From: Onthophagus taurus
Taxonomy: Eukaryota > Arthropoda > Insecta > Coleoptera > Scarabaeidae
Length of the DNA stretch: 64,000 nucleotides
Assembly (NCBI RefSeq): GCF_036711975.1
Contig: NC_091970.1
Coordinates: forward strand, 9,245,501-9,309,500
Reading direction: 5' to 3'
Shown here piece after piece: positions 33,801 through 44,300 of this stretch; position 1 is the stretch's first letter, and each line of letters begins with the position of its first letter. Below the pieces are notes generated by a model that worked only from the letters and a program-made list of their open reading frames with translations, searched no databases and was not told where the DNA came from. The translations under genes were made by a program, and so were the position numbers.

Positions 33801-34110
33801 TAAAATGAGTACAAACACGACATATTTATCTTCAATATTAATGGAGTTATGATCAACTTCCGGTTTGAAATGTCAATGTCATTTTGACATATTCTCAATT
33901 TTTATAAAATGTGTTAATATTTATCACAAAAACAAAAATATAATAAAAAAAATCAAAAATTAAGGTTGGTATTAATATTTAAAAATTAAATTGCTATCTT
34001 CATTGTTGTTAACTTCGGATTTAATGTTTTTTATTCTAACTTTTTTTGTTTTTTGAGATAACTGCGTCATGTTTGGACTCATTTTAAAGGTTGTTTAACG
34101 AAGATGACAA
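30800..34110. repeat. Tandem satellite array, about 421 bp unit, 8 copies
   Basis: AAAATGAGTACAAACACGAC recurs at about 31282, 31704, 32126, 32547, 32967, 33390 and 33803, with a diverged copy near 30868, spacing 413-424 bp. Each unit also holds ATGGTCAACTTCCGGTTTGA and GAGATAAGTGCGTCTTGGTT. Identical 60-residue ORFs in successive units are by-products. Units are homologous to the 273 bp satellite at 4.6-7.1 kb. Confidence 0.95.
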
Positions 34111-34235
34111 ATATGTCAAAATTGACGTTGACGTTTCAAACCGGAAGTGATTGTATTTCCATTAATATTAAAGTTAAATATGTCGAGTTTGGACTCATTT
34201 TAAAGGATTTTTTATGAAGTTAATAAATATGTCAA
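34110..34235. repeat. Inverted partial unit closing the 421 bp array
   Basis: CAAACCGGAAGT...CATTAATATT...AATATGTCGAGTTTGGACTC...ATTTTAAAGGATTTTT is the reverse complement of the core of the preceding units. The array therefore ends in a unit of opposite orientation, making a large potential hairpin. Confidence 0.75.
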
Positions 34236-34239
34236 AGTT

Positions 34240-34490
34240 AATAATCTTCTGAAAGCATTAAATAGTCTTTCCAACGATATTTAGCATTTTGAAAGTAGTT
34301 AATAATCTTTTGAAAACAGTGTCTTATCTTTCCAAGCAGATAATAATTTAGTTTTCTCCAAGCAGGTTGTAATCTTTTCTAGTAGTAAAAATGGAAGCAG
34401 TATTTCGTCTTTCCAAACAGTTTGTAGTTGTTTATTAGCACTGTCTAGTCGTCTCCAAGCAGATTCTAATCTTTTCATTTGATTACGTTT
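34240..34490. repeat. Small remnant of the AGTCTTC/AAGCAG minisatellite
   Basis: Diverged monomers such as AGTCTTTCCAACGATATT, TCTTTCCAAGCAGATAAT, CTCCAAGCAGGTTGTAATCT and TTTAGTAGT-type blocks are closest to the irregular left flank of the array at 11.0-11.9 kb. This is a third location of that monomer family. Confidence 0.75.
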
Positions 34491-34626
34491 TAATTAAGGC
34501 TTCTTACACGATTAAGGTTTTATTAAGGTCAACTTTTTGAATATCAATATTTTGAGTATATTGGGTTGCCTATACATATAAACATAAATAAACTTTGTAG
34601 AATTTCTGACACATTATTCTGTTTTA

Positions 34627-34850
34627 CCTGTAAAAGGAGACAAAATCTTGGCGAGGTGTTTTGCTATCTGATGGGTAGGATAATTTATGGTACTGACAAT
34701 AAGGCGGAGTGGGACATCTGGTTTATGGATCTTAGATAACCCATATATTCATAGAGGTAGATTCCTGTAGATTTTATCAATTTTTTCATTTTTCTTCTTA
34801 TCTTCTCGTTTAGATCCTTTTTTTAATTTCTTATAGGTGACTCCTACTTA
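34627..34850 (-). pseudogene. Fragment of a Penelope-like element reverse transcriptase
   Basis: Minus-strand translation reads [20 protein letters not shown], then [18 protein letters not shown]. This is the conserved core block of Penelope-like RTs (YGLPKIHKxxxPLRPIVSxxxSPTY...LAxxLxxxLxPL). A stop lies just before YGL, and upstream sequence (KREDKKKNEKIDKIYRNLP) fits the family but is open only briefly. The GIY-YIG domain and element ends are missing, so it is a dead fragment. Confidence 0.85.
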
Positions 34851-34899
34851 TATGTATATAAATTTTCAAATATGTAAATTGTGTTGCCTATAACCTCAA

Positions 34900-35335
34900 A
34901 AACAAAATCAGTATAGCGCCATCTGGAGAAAACCGCGCAGAACTGTCACCATCCTACCGAGATTTAAGAGTGGGGCCAAGAGAGAATCGAACTTCTTGAG
35001 AAGTTGTTGGTTTCTTAACCGAAGCGAAAACGGCCAACTCTCGCGTCGGTAAGGTTAGGTTTCCAATTACTTTCCTAAATAAACGGCAAACGTGAACGAA
35101 AACCTTTAAAACGGTTTCAATCGCCCAAAATAAAAGTGGTTTCACTTTAATTTAAAACTTTTTAAAAAAATGGTTTGTTAGTTTTCGGTTTTCGTCGGGT
35201 TTTGATGGAATTTATTGCAGTTCTTTCGTGTTTTGTTCGATGGTGAGTGTGTGTGCGTTCAGATTTAAATGCCTTCGGTGACGTGCCATAAGTTACTACT
35301 AGTTTTGTTAAGTTTTAACGGGTAAAGAAAAAGAA
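34900..35335 (+). promoter_or_regulatory. Probable promoter and 5' UTR of pyd exon 1
   Basis: A stretch richer in GC just upstream of the MEN start. It includes GCGCCATCTGG at 34917-34927, a CTCF-like core in reverse. The G/T-rich leader TTTTCGGTTTTCGTCGGG...TTCGTGTTTTGTTCGATGG precedes the ATG. No TATA box was seen. The minus-strand ORF here has no support. Confidence 0.45.
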
Positions 35336-35383
35336 ATGGAGAATTTGGCGAATAATAATAGCTTATTGAATAGTTTACCCGAG
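35336..35383 (+). CDS. pyd: pyd exon 1 (probable start exon)
   Basis: Sixteen codons, [16 protein letters not shown], ending GAG|GTAAGA in phase 0, which matches the phase 0 acceptor of the PDZ1 exon. The Kozak context (AAGAAATGG) is good. Vertebrate ZO-1 also has a short leader before PDZ1. Other start exons (for example 17124-17243) are possible. Confidence 0.6.
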
Positions 35384-38300
35384 GTAAGATTCTTTTTACC
35401 TGCTCTTTTCTTTTATTGCATTCCTTTATATGTGTTAGTATTAATATTAAAGTAGTCTTACATTGATAAGAAGAAAACAATCGATTTATTTTTGTTTCGC
35501 TTCATTCTTGTTTCTGATCGAGATATTTCAGGGTCGCGTTTAATTAGAATTTCAAATAACTCCCTCCAGATTGTAAATAAATCATAAAGACATCTTCAGG
35601 AGCTCCCCACTAACAATTTTTTTTTAAATTAAGTTTAACGAACCGATACTTTTCGTTCGATTTGTACTCGAAATCTAATTTAATGTAATTACGAATTGCA
35701 ACGGCGTTTTACCGTTTTGCTTTCGAAAACGTGTCGCAACGAGCCCCATTTTATTTTTCTTTTACTTTAACAACTTTACGATTAAGCAACAAGTGTATAA
35801 TATAATATAATATAATATAAAACATAAAAAGTGCATTTATAATCATAAATAAACTTTGATTGCTTTGTTTGTCGTTAAAGCAACAAATCTATCATCGTTT
35901 TTATGTTGTTATGATGTACGGTGGTAATCAAAAGTAAACAAACGTCAACGTCATCTTTTAAAATAGTTTGTGGTTTTTTCTTTTTAACGTTTTGAAATTA
36001 TCGATTAAAAGGTGCAACGAACGTTTGTTCCCCTTTTACGTAATAAAATTAAATTAAGCCTCGAATCCACTTTACTGCCGAGTAAACAGAAACGGGGGGC
36101 GAAAGCGAGTCGCTCGAGTTAGGTGCACCGCGTTCCGGAAATAGTCTCACAAGAATGTAAACCCACTTTACAAACGGGGACTCTCTCGTTATCTGTATGT
36201 ATTTTCTACGGCAGCAGGTACGTTTTAGAAAATCACGAGTTGTATAGAAAAATTTTTTTTTAAACATCTGTGTGTCGCAAGGTGATTTACCAATAGAATC
36301 GATGCATATTTACCTTTCTACGTGTATTACTCACGCTAAAGAATGACTTAATTATCTCTACGATCGAACAAGGACAACTATTTTCTTTGTAAACGATCAG
36401 GTAGAGAAAGACGGATTTAAATTTTTTTTAAAAAATATTATTTTAAAATAACAATAATAAACTAAAATAGATGCTCACATCGACTCCAACAACTAAATTC
36501 TCAGCCCTACCATATTTAAGTAGTAAAAATTTTATCTTCTAATTTACCAATTATATTGGCCGTTTCGGAGAAAACCAATTGCTTCAAATGTCCCCCATAC
36601 ATATAAATGTAATTGTTTAAGGTTAGGAGTATTTAGTTATTTTTTTTTTAATGTTTTTCAAGGACATCAAAAATGTTCGAATATTGCTGGAATATCTCCA
36701 TATGTCTTAATCTCTACCAGAAAATGAGGTTGTGCCGATTTGTATATAAAATATTATCGATTAATATATTTATTAAGCCGAGGTTGCTTCCGAGCGAGGC
36801 GCTACATCAATACTATATTGATATAAAACCATACAATTTTCAAGAAAATATATTATATGAATTACATTGGTGCCATTTTGACACAAAGCTATACCATTTT
36901 CAACGGTTTATATACTAATTAAGCCGAGGTTGCTTGCGGGCGAGGCGCTACATCGATACTATACAGCGGTACATCTTCCGCATCAGAGCATTATACGGTT
37001 GTAGGATACATTATTCTGACGCGATCTTTCTAATAAAATTTTTTCGAAATGTTTATAATAACCGCACGGGAACTGTGTAAAGGAACTGTTTTTCGTCCAA
37101 TCAGCAGATCGCAAATCAGACTCAGGTAATCGGTGCCACCCTCGGCCGGTCCGCTACGCCGATGATAACTCGTTTCCCACGTGTACTCACCAATAGATTC
37201 GTCATGGAAAGAGAAATAAACTTTTTCGATGAATCAAAGTCGTCAGTTATTGGTCTTCGTTAAACAGTTCCCGTGCGGTTATTATAAACATTTCGAAAAA
37301 ATTTTATTAAAAAGATCGCTTCAGAATAATGTATTCTACAACCGTATAATGCTCTGATGCGGAAGATACGGGACACGCTGTATTGATATAAAACCATACA
37401 ATTTTCAAGAAAATATACAGGGTGCCCATTATGTACGGAATATAGTATATATCTTGGTAAATATCAACTTTATAAAAAAACATTTTATACAAAAGTTGTT
37501 TAATATTTTATTTGCCATAATAAGAAAGCATTCAATTGTTTTTGTTTCAGAAAACAAACGAGCAACGAATAATACTTGAAGTTTTTTAAATAGCAATGTA
37601 TCCTTTCGTTAGGCTCATTTGATAGAGATTACTTTTCTCTTTACGATGACGTAAAATTTTTATACCCTTACATCAGAAAATTTTTGAAAAAATGTAAAAA
37701 TTATTTATTAATAAAAATTAATAAATAGCATTAATCTAGATATCCAAGATCGTCAAGTACTTCGAATTATTACCATAAATTAAATTTACGTACAAAATAA
37801 AACAAATAAACGAAAAATTAGGGTACATCTCAAATAATTCGAGGTGATGATCTCGGATATCTAGATTAATGTTATTAGTTAAATTTTCATAATAAACAAT
37901 TTTTACATTTTTTTCAATAATTTTCTGGTATATGGGTACTAAAATTTTACGTCATCGTAAAGAGAAAAAAAGCTCTATCAAATGAGCCTAACGAAAGGGT
38001 ACATTGCCATTTAAAAAACTTAAAGTGTTATTCGTTGCTTGTTTGTTTTGTAAAATAAAAACAATTGAATGCTTTCTTATTATTACAAATCAAATATTAA
38101 ACAACTTTTGTATAAAATGTTTTTTTATGAAGTTGATATTTACCAAGATATATACTATATTCCATACATAATGGGCACCCTGTATATTAAGCCGAGGTCG
38201 CTTGAGGGCGAGGCGCTACATCGATACCATATTGATATAAAACCATACAATTTACACGAAAATATATATTAAGCCGAGGTCGCTTGCGGCCGAGGCAGTA

Positions 38301-41300
38301 CATTGGTGCCATTTTGATACAAAGGTATATCATTTTCAATGGTTTATATACTAATTAAGCCGAGGTCGCTTGCGGGCGAGGCGCTACATTGATCTCATAT
38401 CTACAGGTGTCTCACGTAACTGGTTCGTTAGAACTTTTTTAGGTTCCAGTATTCGTACAGTTTTGAAATTTTGGTAGTCAGAACTTTCGATCTAAAATAT
38501 TTTCAAGATGGCTGCCACTTCCGGTCTACCGGAAGTAGACCATAACTTCGTTATTTTAAATGGATTGCTATAATTTTTATTACACCTTTTAATTGTACGT
38601 AAAAAAATATGTTGACTTTCATAAAAGTTATTGGTACCTAGCGTTTTTCGTTTTCTAGTTATTTTGATTTTAAGATTTTTTTGGCAAATTTCACCATGCT
38701 CTTTAAAACCCTATATCCCAGCCAACGTTCTTTCAAAAAAGCTCTAAATTGGCACGATTACTCTTCAGATGCTGTCAAATAGATTGTCATATATTGTATC
38801 AGAATATGTTATACAGGATGGTCAAAAATTGAATTACCGTTTCTACATATTCAATGGGGAGAAAATCGAAAATTTTAAATGAAACACCCCATTTTTTATT
38901 AGCCTACACGAAAGGGAATTTAATTCTCTACAATTTATCTATAAACATTCCTATACCTATTTATTGTAGTTTCTCTCATATTCGTAAATTTATTAAAACA
39001 TGCAGGAAACCGTTTGTATTTTTATTAGAAGGCCATGACATTTTGACAGTTTTTTGTTTAATATATTTATATTATTATTTGTACTATTAACTACGATTGA
39101 TAATCTTTTAGTTTACTATCTTTTACTTACCAAAAATAGCAAACAGAAGATCAAATAAATTAAACTATTAAAACAAAAAGTTAATGATAAAAATTAGATT
39201 TCAATAAAAATATAAATTTGTTATAAAATTGAATTTGGAAATGCAATAAAACACGGTAAAATATTTATTTCGTTGTCTTCATCACTGCTGACCGGAAATA
39301 TGCGATTTCTTTTGGTCTCGATATATCCAGAACTAAGAAATTCTTTATCAATTTTTTGAAATTTTTCCTTGTGATGGGCGTTAGGTTTGTTAGGCATCTC
39401 TCATTAAGTGTTGGACACGTCCTGTCCAAAAGTTTATTACATTCGCCATCAATACAAAATAAATTTCAAATATCGGCGTTGGAATATCATGATTTTTTTA
39501 CCATGATGTTCAATGACTTACACCCGTCGTCAAATGTAACTAATGACAACAATAATACAAACATGGACCAAAAACTGTCAAAAATCCATAGCTTTCTAAT
39601 AAACCACCTGGATTTCGTGCATGTTTTAATAAATTTCGCAATATGAGGCAAACTACAATAAATAGGTATGAGAATGTTTATAGATAATTTGTAGAGAATT
39701 AAATTCTCTTCCTAATAGGCTAAAAAAATATATATATCCATTTAAAATTTTCGACTTTCTCGCCATTGAATATGGAGAAACAGTAATTCAATTTTTGACC
39801 ACCCTGTATAAGATACTCCGATACAACAAATGACAATCTATTTGACAACATCTGAAGAGTAATCGTGCCAACGTAGATCTTTTTGAATGAACGTTGGCTG
39901 AGATATGAAGTTTTAAAGAGCATGTTGAAATTTACCAAAAAAAGCTTAAAACCAAAATAACTCGAAAACGAAAAACGCTAGGTACCAATAACTTTTATCA
40001 AAGTCAACCTATTTTTTTACGTACAATTAAACGGTGTAATAAAAACTATATCATTCCATTTAAAATAGCGGAGTTATGGTGTACTTCCGGTAGACCGGAA
40101 GTGGCGGCCATCTTGAAAATATTTTAGATCGAAAGTTCCGAATGAACAACCCATGCTACCAAAATTTCAAATCTCTACGAATAGTGGAAGATGAAAAAGT
40201 TCTCACGAACCAGTTACGTGAGACACCCTGTATTTATTAAGCCGAGGTTACTTGCGGACGAGGCGCTACATTGATACCATATGATACTAAACTATACAAT
40301 TTTCAAGAAAATATATTAATTAAGCCGAGGCCGCTTACGGCCGAGGCACTACATTGGTGCCATTTTGATACAAAGGTATATCATTTTCAATGGTTTATAT
40401 ACTAATTAAGCCGAGGTCGCTTGCGGGCGAGGCGCTACATTGATCTCATATCTATACAAATCTACTCAATTGTCAGGAATATATTTTTTCTAATAAAGCC
40501 GAGGTCGCTTGCGGGCGAGGCGCTACATTAATATAAAACTATACAATTTTCAAGAAAATATATTATATTAATTAAGCCGAGGTCGCTTGCGGCCGAGGCA
40601 CTACATTGGTGCCATTGTAATACAAAGCTATACCATTTTCAATGGTTTATACATTAATTAAGCCGAGGTCGCTTGCGGGCGAGGCGCTACATTGAATACA
40701 AATCTACTCAATTGTCAGGAATATATTTTTCCATATAAAGCCGAGGTTACTTGCGGGCGAGGCGCTACATTGATATAAAACTATACAATTTTCAAGAAAA
40801 TATATTATATTAATTAAACCGAGGTCGCTTGCGGCCGAAGCACTACATTGGTGCCATTGTAATACAAAGCTATACCATTTTCAATGGTTTATACACTAAT
40901 TAAGCCGAGGTCGCTTGCGGGCGAGGCGCTACATTGAATACAAATCTACTCAATTGTCAGGAATATATTTTTCCATATAAAGCCGAGGTTACTTGCGAGC
41001 GAGGCGTCACATTGATACCATATTGATACTAAACTATACAATTTTCAAGAAAATATATTATATTAATTAAGCCGAGGTCGCTTGCGGCCGAGGCACTACA
41101 TTGGTGCCATTGTAATACAAAGCTATACCATTTTCAATGGTTTATACACTAATTAAGCCGAGGTCGCTTGCGGGCGAAGCGCTACATTGAATACAAATCT
41201 ACTCAATTGTCAGAAATATATTTTTCCATATAAAGCCGAGGTTACTTGCGAGCGAGGCGTTACATTGATACCGTATTGATACTAAACTATACAATTTTCA

Positions 41301-44300
41301 AGTAAATGTATTATATTAATTAAGCCGAGGCCGCTTGCGGCCGAGGCACTACATTGGTGCCATTTTGATACAAAGGTATATCATTTTCAATGGTTTATAT
41401 ACTAATTAAGCTGAGGTCGCTTGCGGGCGAGGCGCTACATTGATCTCATATCTATACAAATCTACTCATTTGTCAGGAATATATTTTTTCTAATAAAGCC
41501 GAGGTCACTTGCGGGCGAGGCGCTACATTGATATAAAACTATACAATTTTCAAGAAAATATATTATATTAATTAAACCGAGGTCGCTTGCGGCCGAGGCA
41601 CTACATTGGTGCCATTGTAATACAAAGCTATACCATTTTCAATGGTTTATACACTAATTAAGCCGAGGTCGCTTACGGGCGAGGCGCTACATTGAATACA
41701 AATCTACTTAATTGTCAGGAATATATTTTTCCATATAAAGCCGAGGTTACTTGCGGGCGAGGCATTACATTGATACTAAACTATACAATTTTCAAGAAAA
41801 TATGTTATATTAGTTAAGCCGAGGTCGCTTGCGGCCGAGGCACTACGTTGGTGCCATTTTGATACAAAGCTATACCATTTTCAATGGTTTATACACTAAT
41901 TAAGCCGAGGTCGCTTGCGGGCGAGGCGCTACATTGAATACAAATCTACTCAATTGTCAGGAATATATTTTTTCTAATAAAGCCAAGGTTGCTTGCGGGC
42001 GAGGCGCTACATTGATATAAAACTATACAATTTTCAAGAAAATATATTATATTAATTAAACTGAGGTCGCTTGCGGCCGAAGCACTACATTGGTGCCATT
42101 GTAATACAAAGCTATACCATTTTCAATAGTTTATACACTAATTAAGCGGAGGTCGCTTGCGGGCGAGGCGCTATATTGAATACAAATCTACTCAATTGTC
42201 AGGAATATATTTTTCCATATAAAGCCGAGGTTACTGCGTCTGTGAAGTTAGCACCTCATTTTTTTAAAACTTCAAATTTCTCTTGAGTTCCCATTGCACC
42301 CCATTGAGTTCTATAGTTCTCTACCATTTTTATTAAAAGTTCCGCAAAAATAGGCAAAAACATCGATATCGACTTTTTGCGGTGCTAAGTTCACAAAACG
42401 AGATCTCAAAATTTGCAATAACTATTAAACGAATGCACGTATCTAAAAACTTTATTAAAATATCTTTTAGAACTCGTGAGGTGCTACCTAGAACTCCTAT
42501 CAGAACTCCCGGAACTTTTCAAAATTTTCACCCCTCCGGGGCATTCAAAAATCTCAATGTGAACACTTGAAATCGCGCACAGCTTCTTAAATATTAGTTT
42601 TACGGCTTCGGGCCTTAATCATTTCCGTTAGAACTCGTGAGGTGCTACCTAGAACTCCTATCAGAACTCCCGGAACTTTTCAAAATTTTCACCCCTCCCG
42701 GACATTCATGAAATCTCAATGTGAACACTTGAAATAGCGCACAGTTTCTTAAATATTAGTTTTACGGCTTCGGGCCTTAATCATTTCCGTTAGAACTCGT
42801 GAGGTGCTACCCAGAACTCCTATCAGAACTCCCGGAACTTTTCAAAATTTTCACCCCTCCGGGACATTTACGAAATCTCAATGCGAACACATAAAATCGC
42901 GCACAGTTTCTTAAATATTAGTTTTACGGCTTCGAGCCTTAATCATTTTCGTTAGAACTCGTGAGGTGCTACCTAGAACTCCTATCAGAACTCCCGGAAC
43001 TTTTCAAAATTTTCACCCCTCCGGGACATTTACGAAATCTCAATGTGAACACATAAAATCGCGCACAGTTTCTTAAATATTAGTTTTACGGCTTCGAGCC
43101 TTAATCATTTTCGTTAGAACTCGTGAGGTGCTACCCAGAACTCCTATCAGAACTCCCGGAACTTTTCAAAATTTTCACCCCTCCGGGATATTCATGAAAT
43201 CTCAATGTGAACACTTGAAATCGCGCACAGTTTCTTAAATATTAGTTTTACGGCTTCGAGCCTTAATCATTTTCGTTAGAACTCGTCAGGTGTTACCCAG
43301 AACTCCTATCAGAACTCCCAGAACTTTTCAAAATTTTCACCCCTCCGAGACATTTACGAAATCTCAATGTGAACACTTGAAATTGACACAGTTTCTTAAA
43401 TATTAGTTTTACGGCTTCGAGCCTTAATCATTTCCGTTAGAACTCGTGTGGTGCTACCCAGAACTTCTATCAGAACTCCCGAAACTTTTCAAAATTTTCA
43501 CCCCTCCGGGACATTTACGAAATCTCAATGTGAACACTTAAAATCGCGCACAGTTTCTTAAATATTAGTTTTACGGCTTCGGGCCTTAATCATTTTCGTT
43601 AGAACTCGTGAGGTGCTACCTAGAACTCTTATCAGAACTCCCGGAATTTTTCAAAATTTTCACCCCTCCGGGACATTTACGAAATCTCAATGTGAACACT
43701 TGAAATTGACACAGTTTCTTAAATATTAGTTTTACGGCTTCGGGCCTTAATCATTTTTGTTAGAACTCGTGAGGTGCTACCCAGAACTAGTATTTCTTAA
43801 ATGTTAATATTTAGATTGTCAATGTTAGATGAAAATAAACCGAAACATTTAAGAAATAGGAGTTCTGGGTAGCACCTCACGAGTTCTAACGAAAATGATT
43901 AAGGCCCGAAGCCGTAAAACTAATATTTAAGAAACTGTGCCAATTCTGGCAGGAGTTCTGAATAGCACCTCACGAGTTCTAAAAGATATTTTAATAAAGT
44001 TTTTAGATACGTGCATTCGTTTAATAGTTATTGCAAATTTTGTGATCTCGTTTTGTGAACTTAGCACCCCAAAAAGTCGATATCGATGTTTTTGCCTATT
44101 TTTGCGAAACTTTTAATAAAAATGGTAGAGAACTATAGAACTCAATGGGGTGCAATGGGAACTCAAGAGAAATTTGAAGTGTTAAAAAAATGAGGTGCTA
44201 ACTTCACAGACGTGAGGTTACTTGCGGGCGAGGCATTACATTGATACCATATTGATACTAAACTATACAATTTTCAAGAAAATATGTTATATTAATTAAG

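Larger units (their letters stand above)
36770..42235. repeat. CpG-rich tandem array, three about 80 bp subunits per 250 bp unit
   Basis: A conserved GC-rich core, GCCGAGGTCGCTTGCGGGCG followed by AGGCGCTACATTG, recurs about every 80 bp. It is separated by three alternating AT-rich spacers marked CTACTCAATTGTCAGGAATA, ACTATACAATTTTCAAGAAA and CTATACCATTTTCAATGGTT. The three form a unit of about 250 bp seen near 40400, 40655, 40900, 41150, 41404, 41655, 41900 and 42135. Core variants often show CG changed to TA (GGTTACTTGC). The array is interrupted by several TA-flanked elements and resumes at 44214-44380 and 45336-45385 after insertions. Confidence 0.93.

Noticed and set aside
36055..36240. 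Coding exon with CAG|GTACGT donor
   Set aside because: No open frame with a plausible start fits, and the acceptor side is unclear. Mentioned only as a possible regulatory or non-coding exon.
39356..39646. 96-codon ORF within the inner TA element
   Set aside because: No recognisable domain, and it lies in the non-conserved centre of a MITE. Too short for a mariner transposase and lacking its catalytic motifs.
36770..42235. CRISPR-like pattern of a GC-rich repeat with AT-rich spacers
   Set aside because: The spacers are not unique. They belong to three recurring types forming a 250 bp unit, and the context is an insect intron. It is a satellite.
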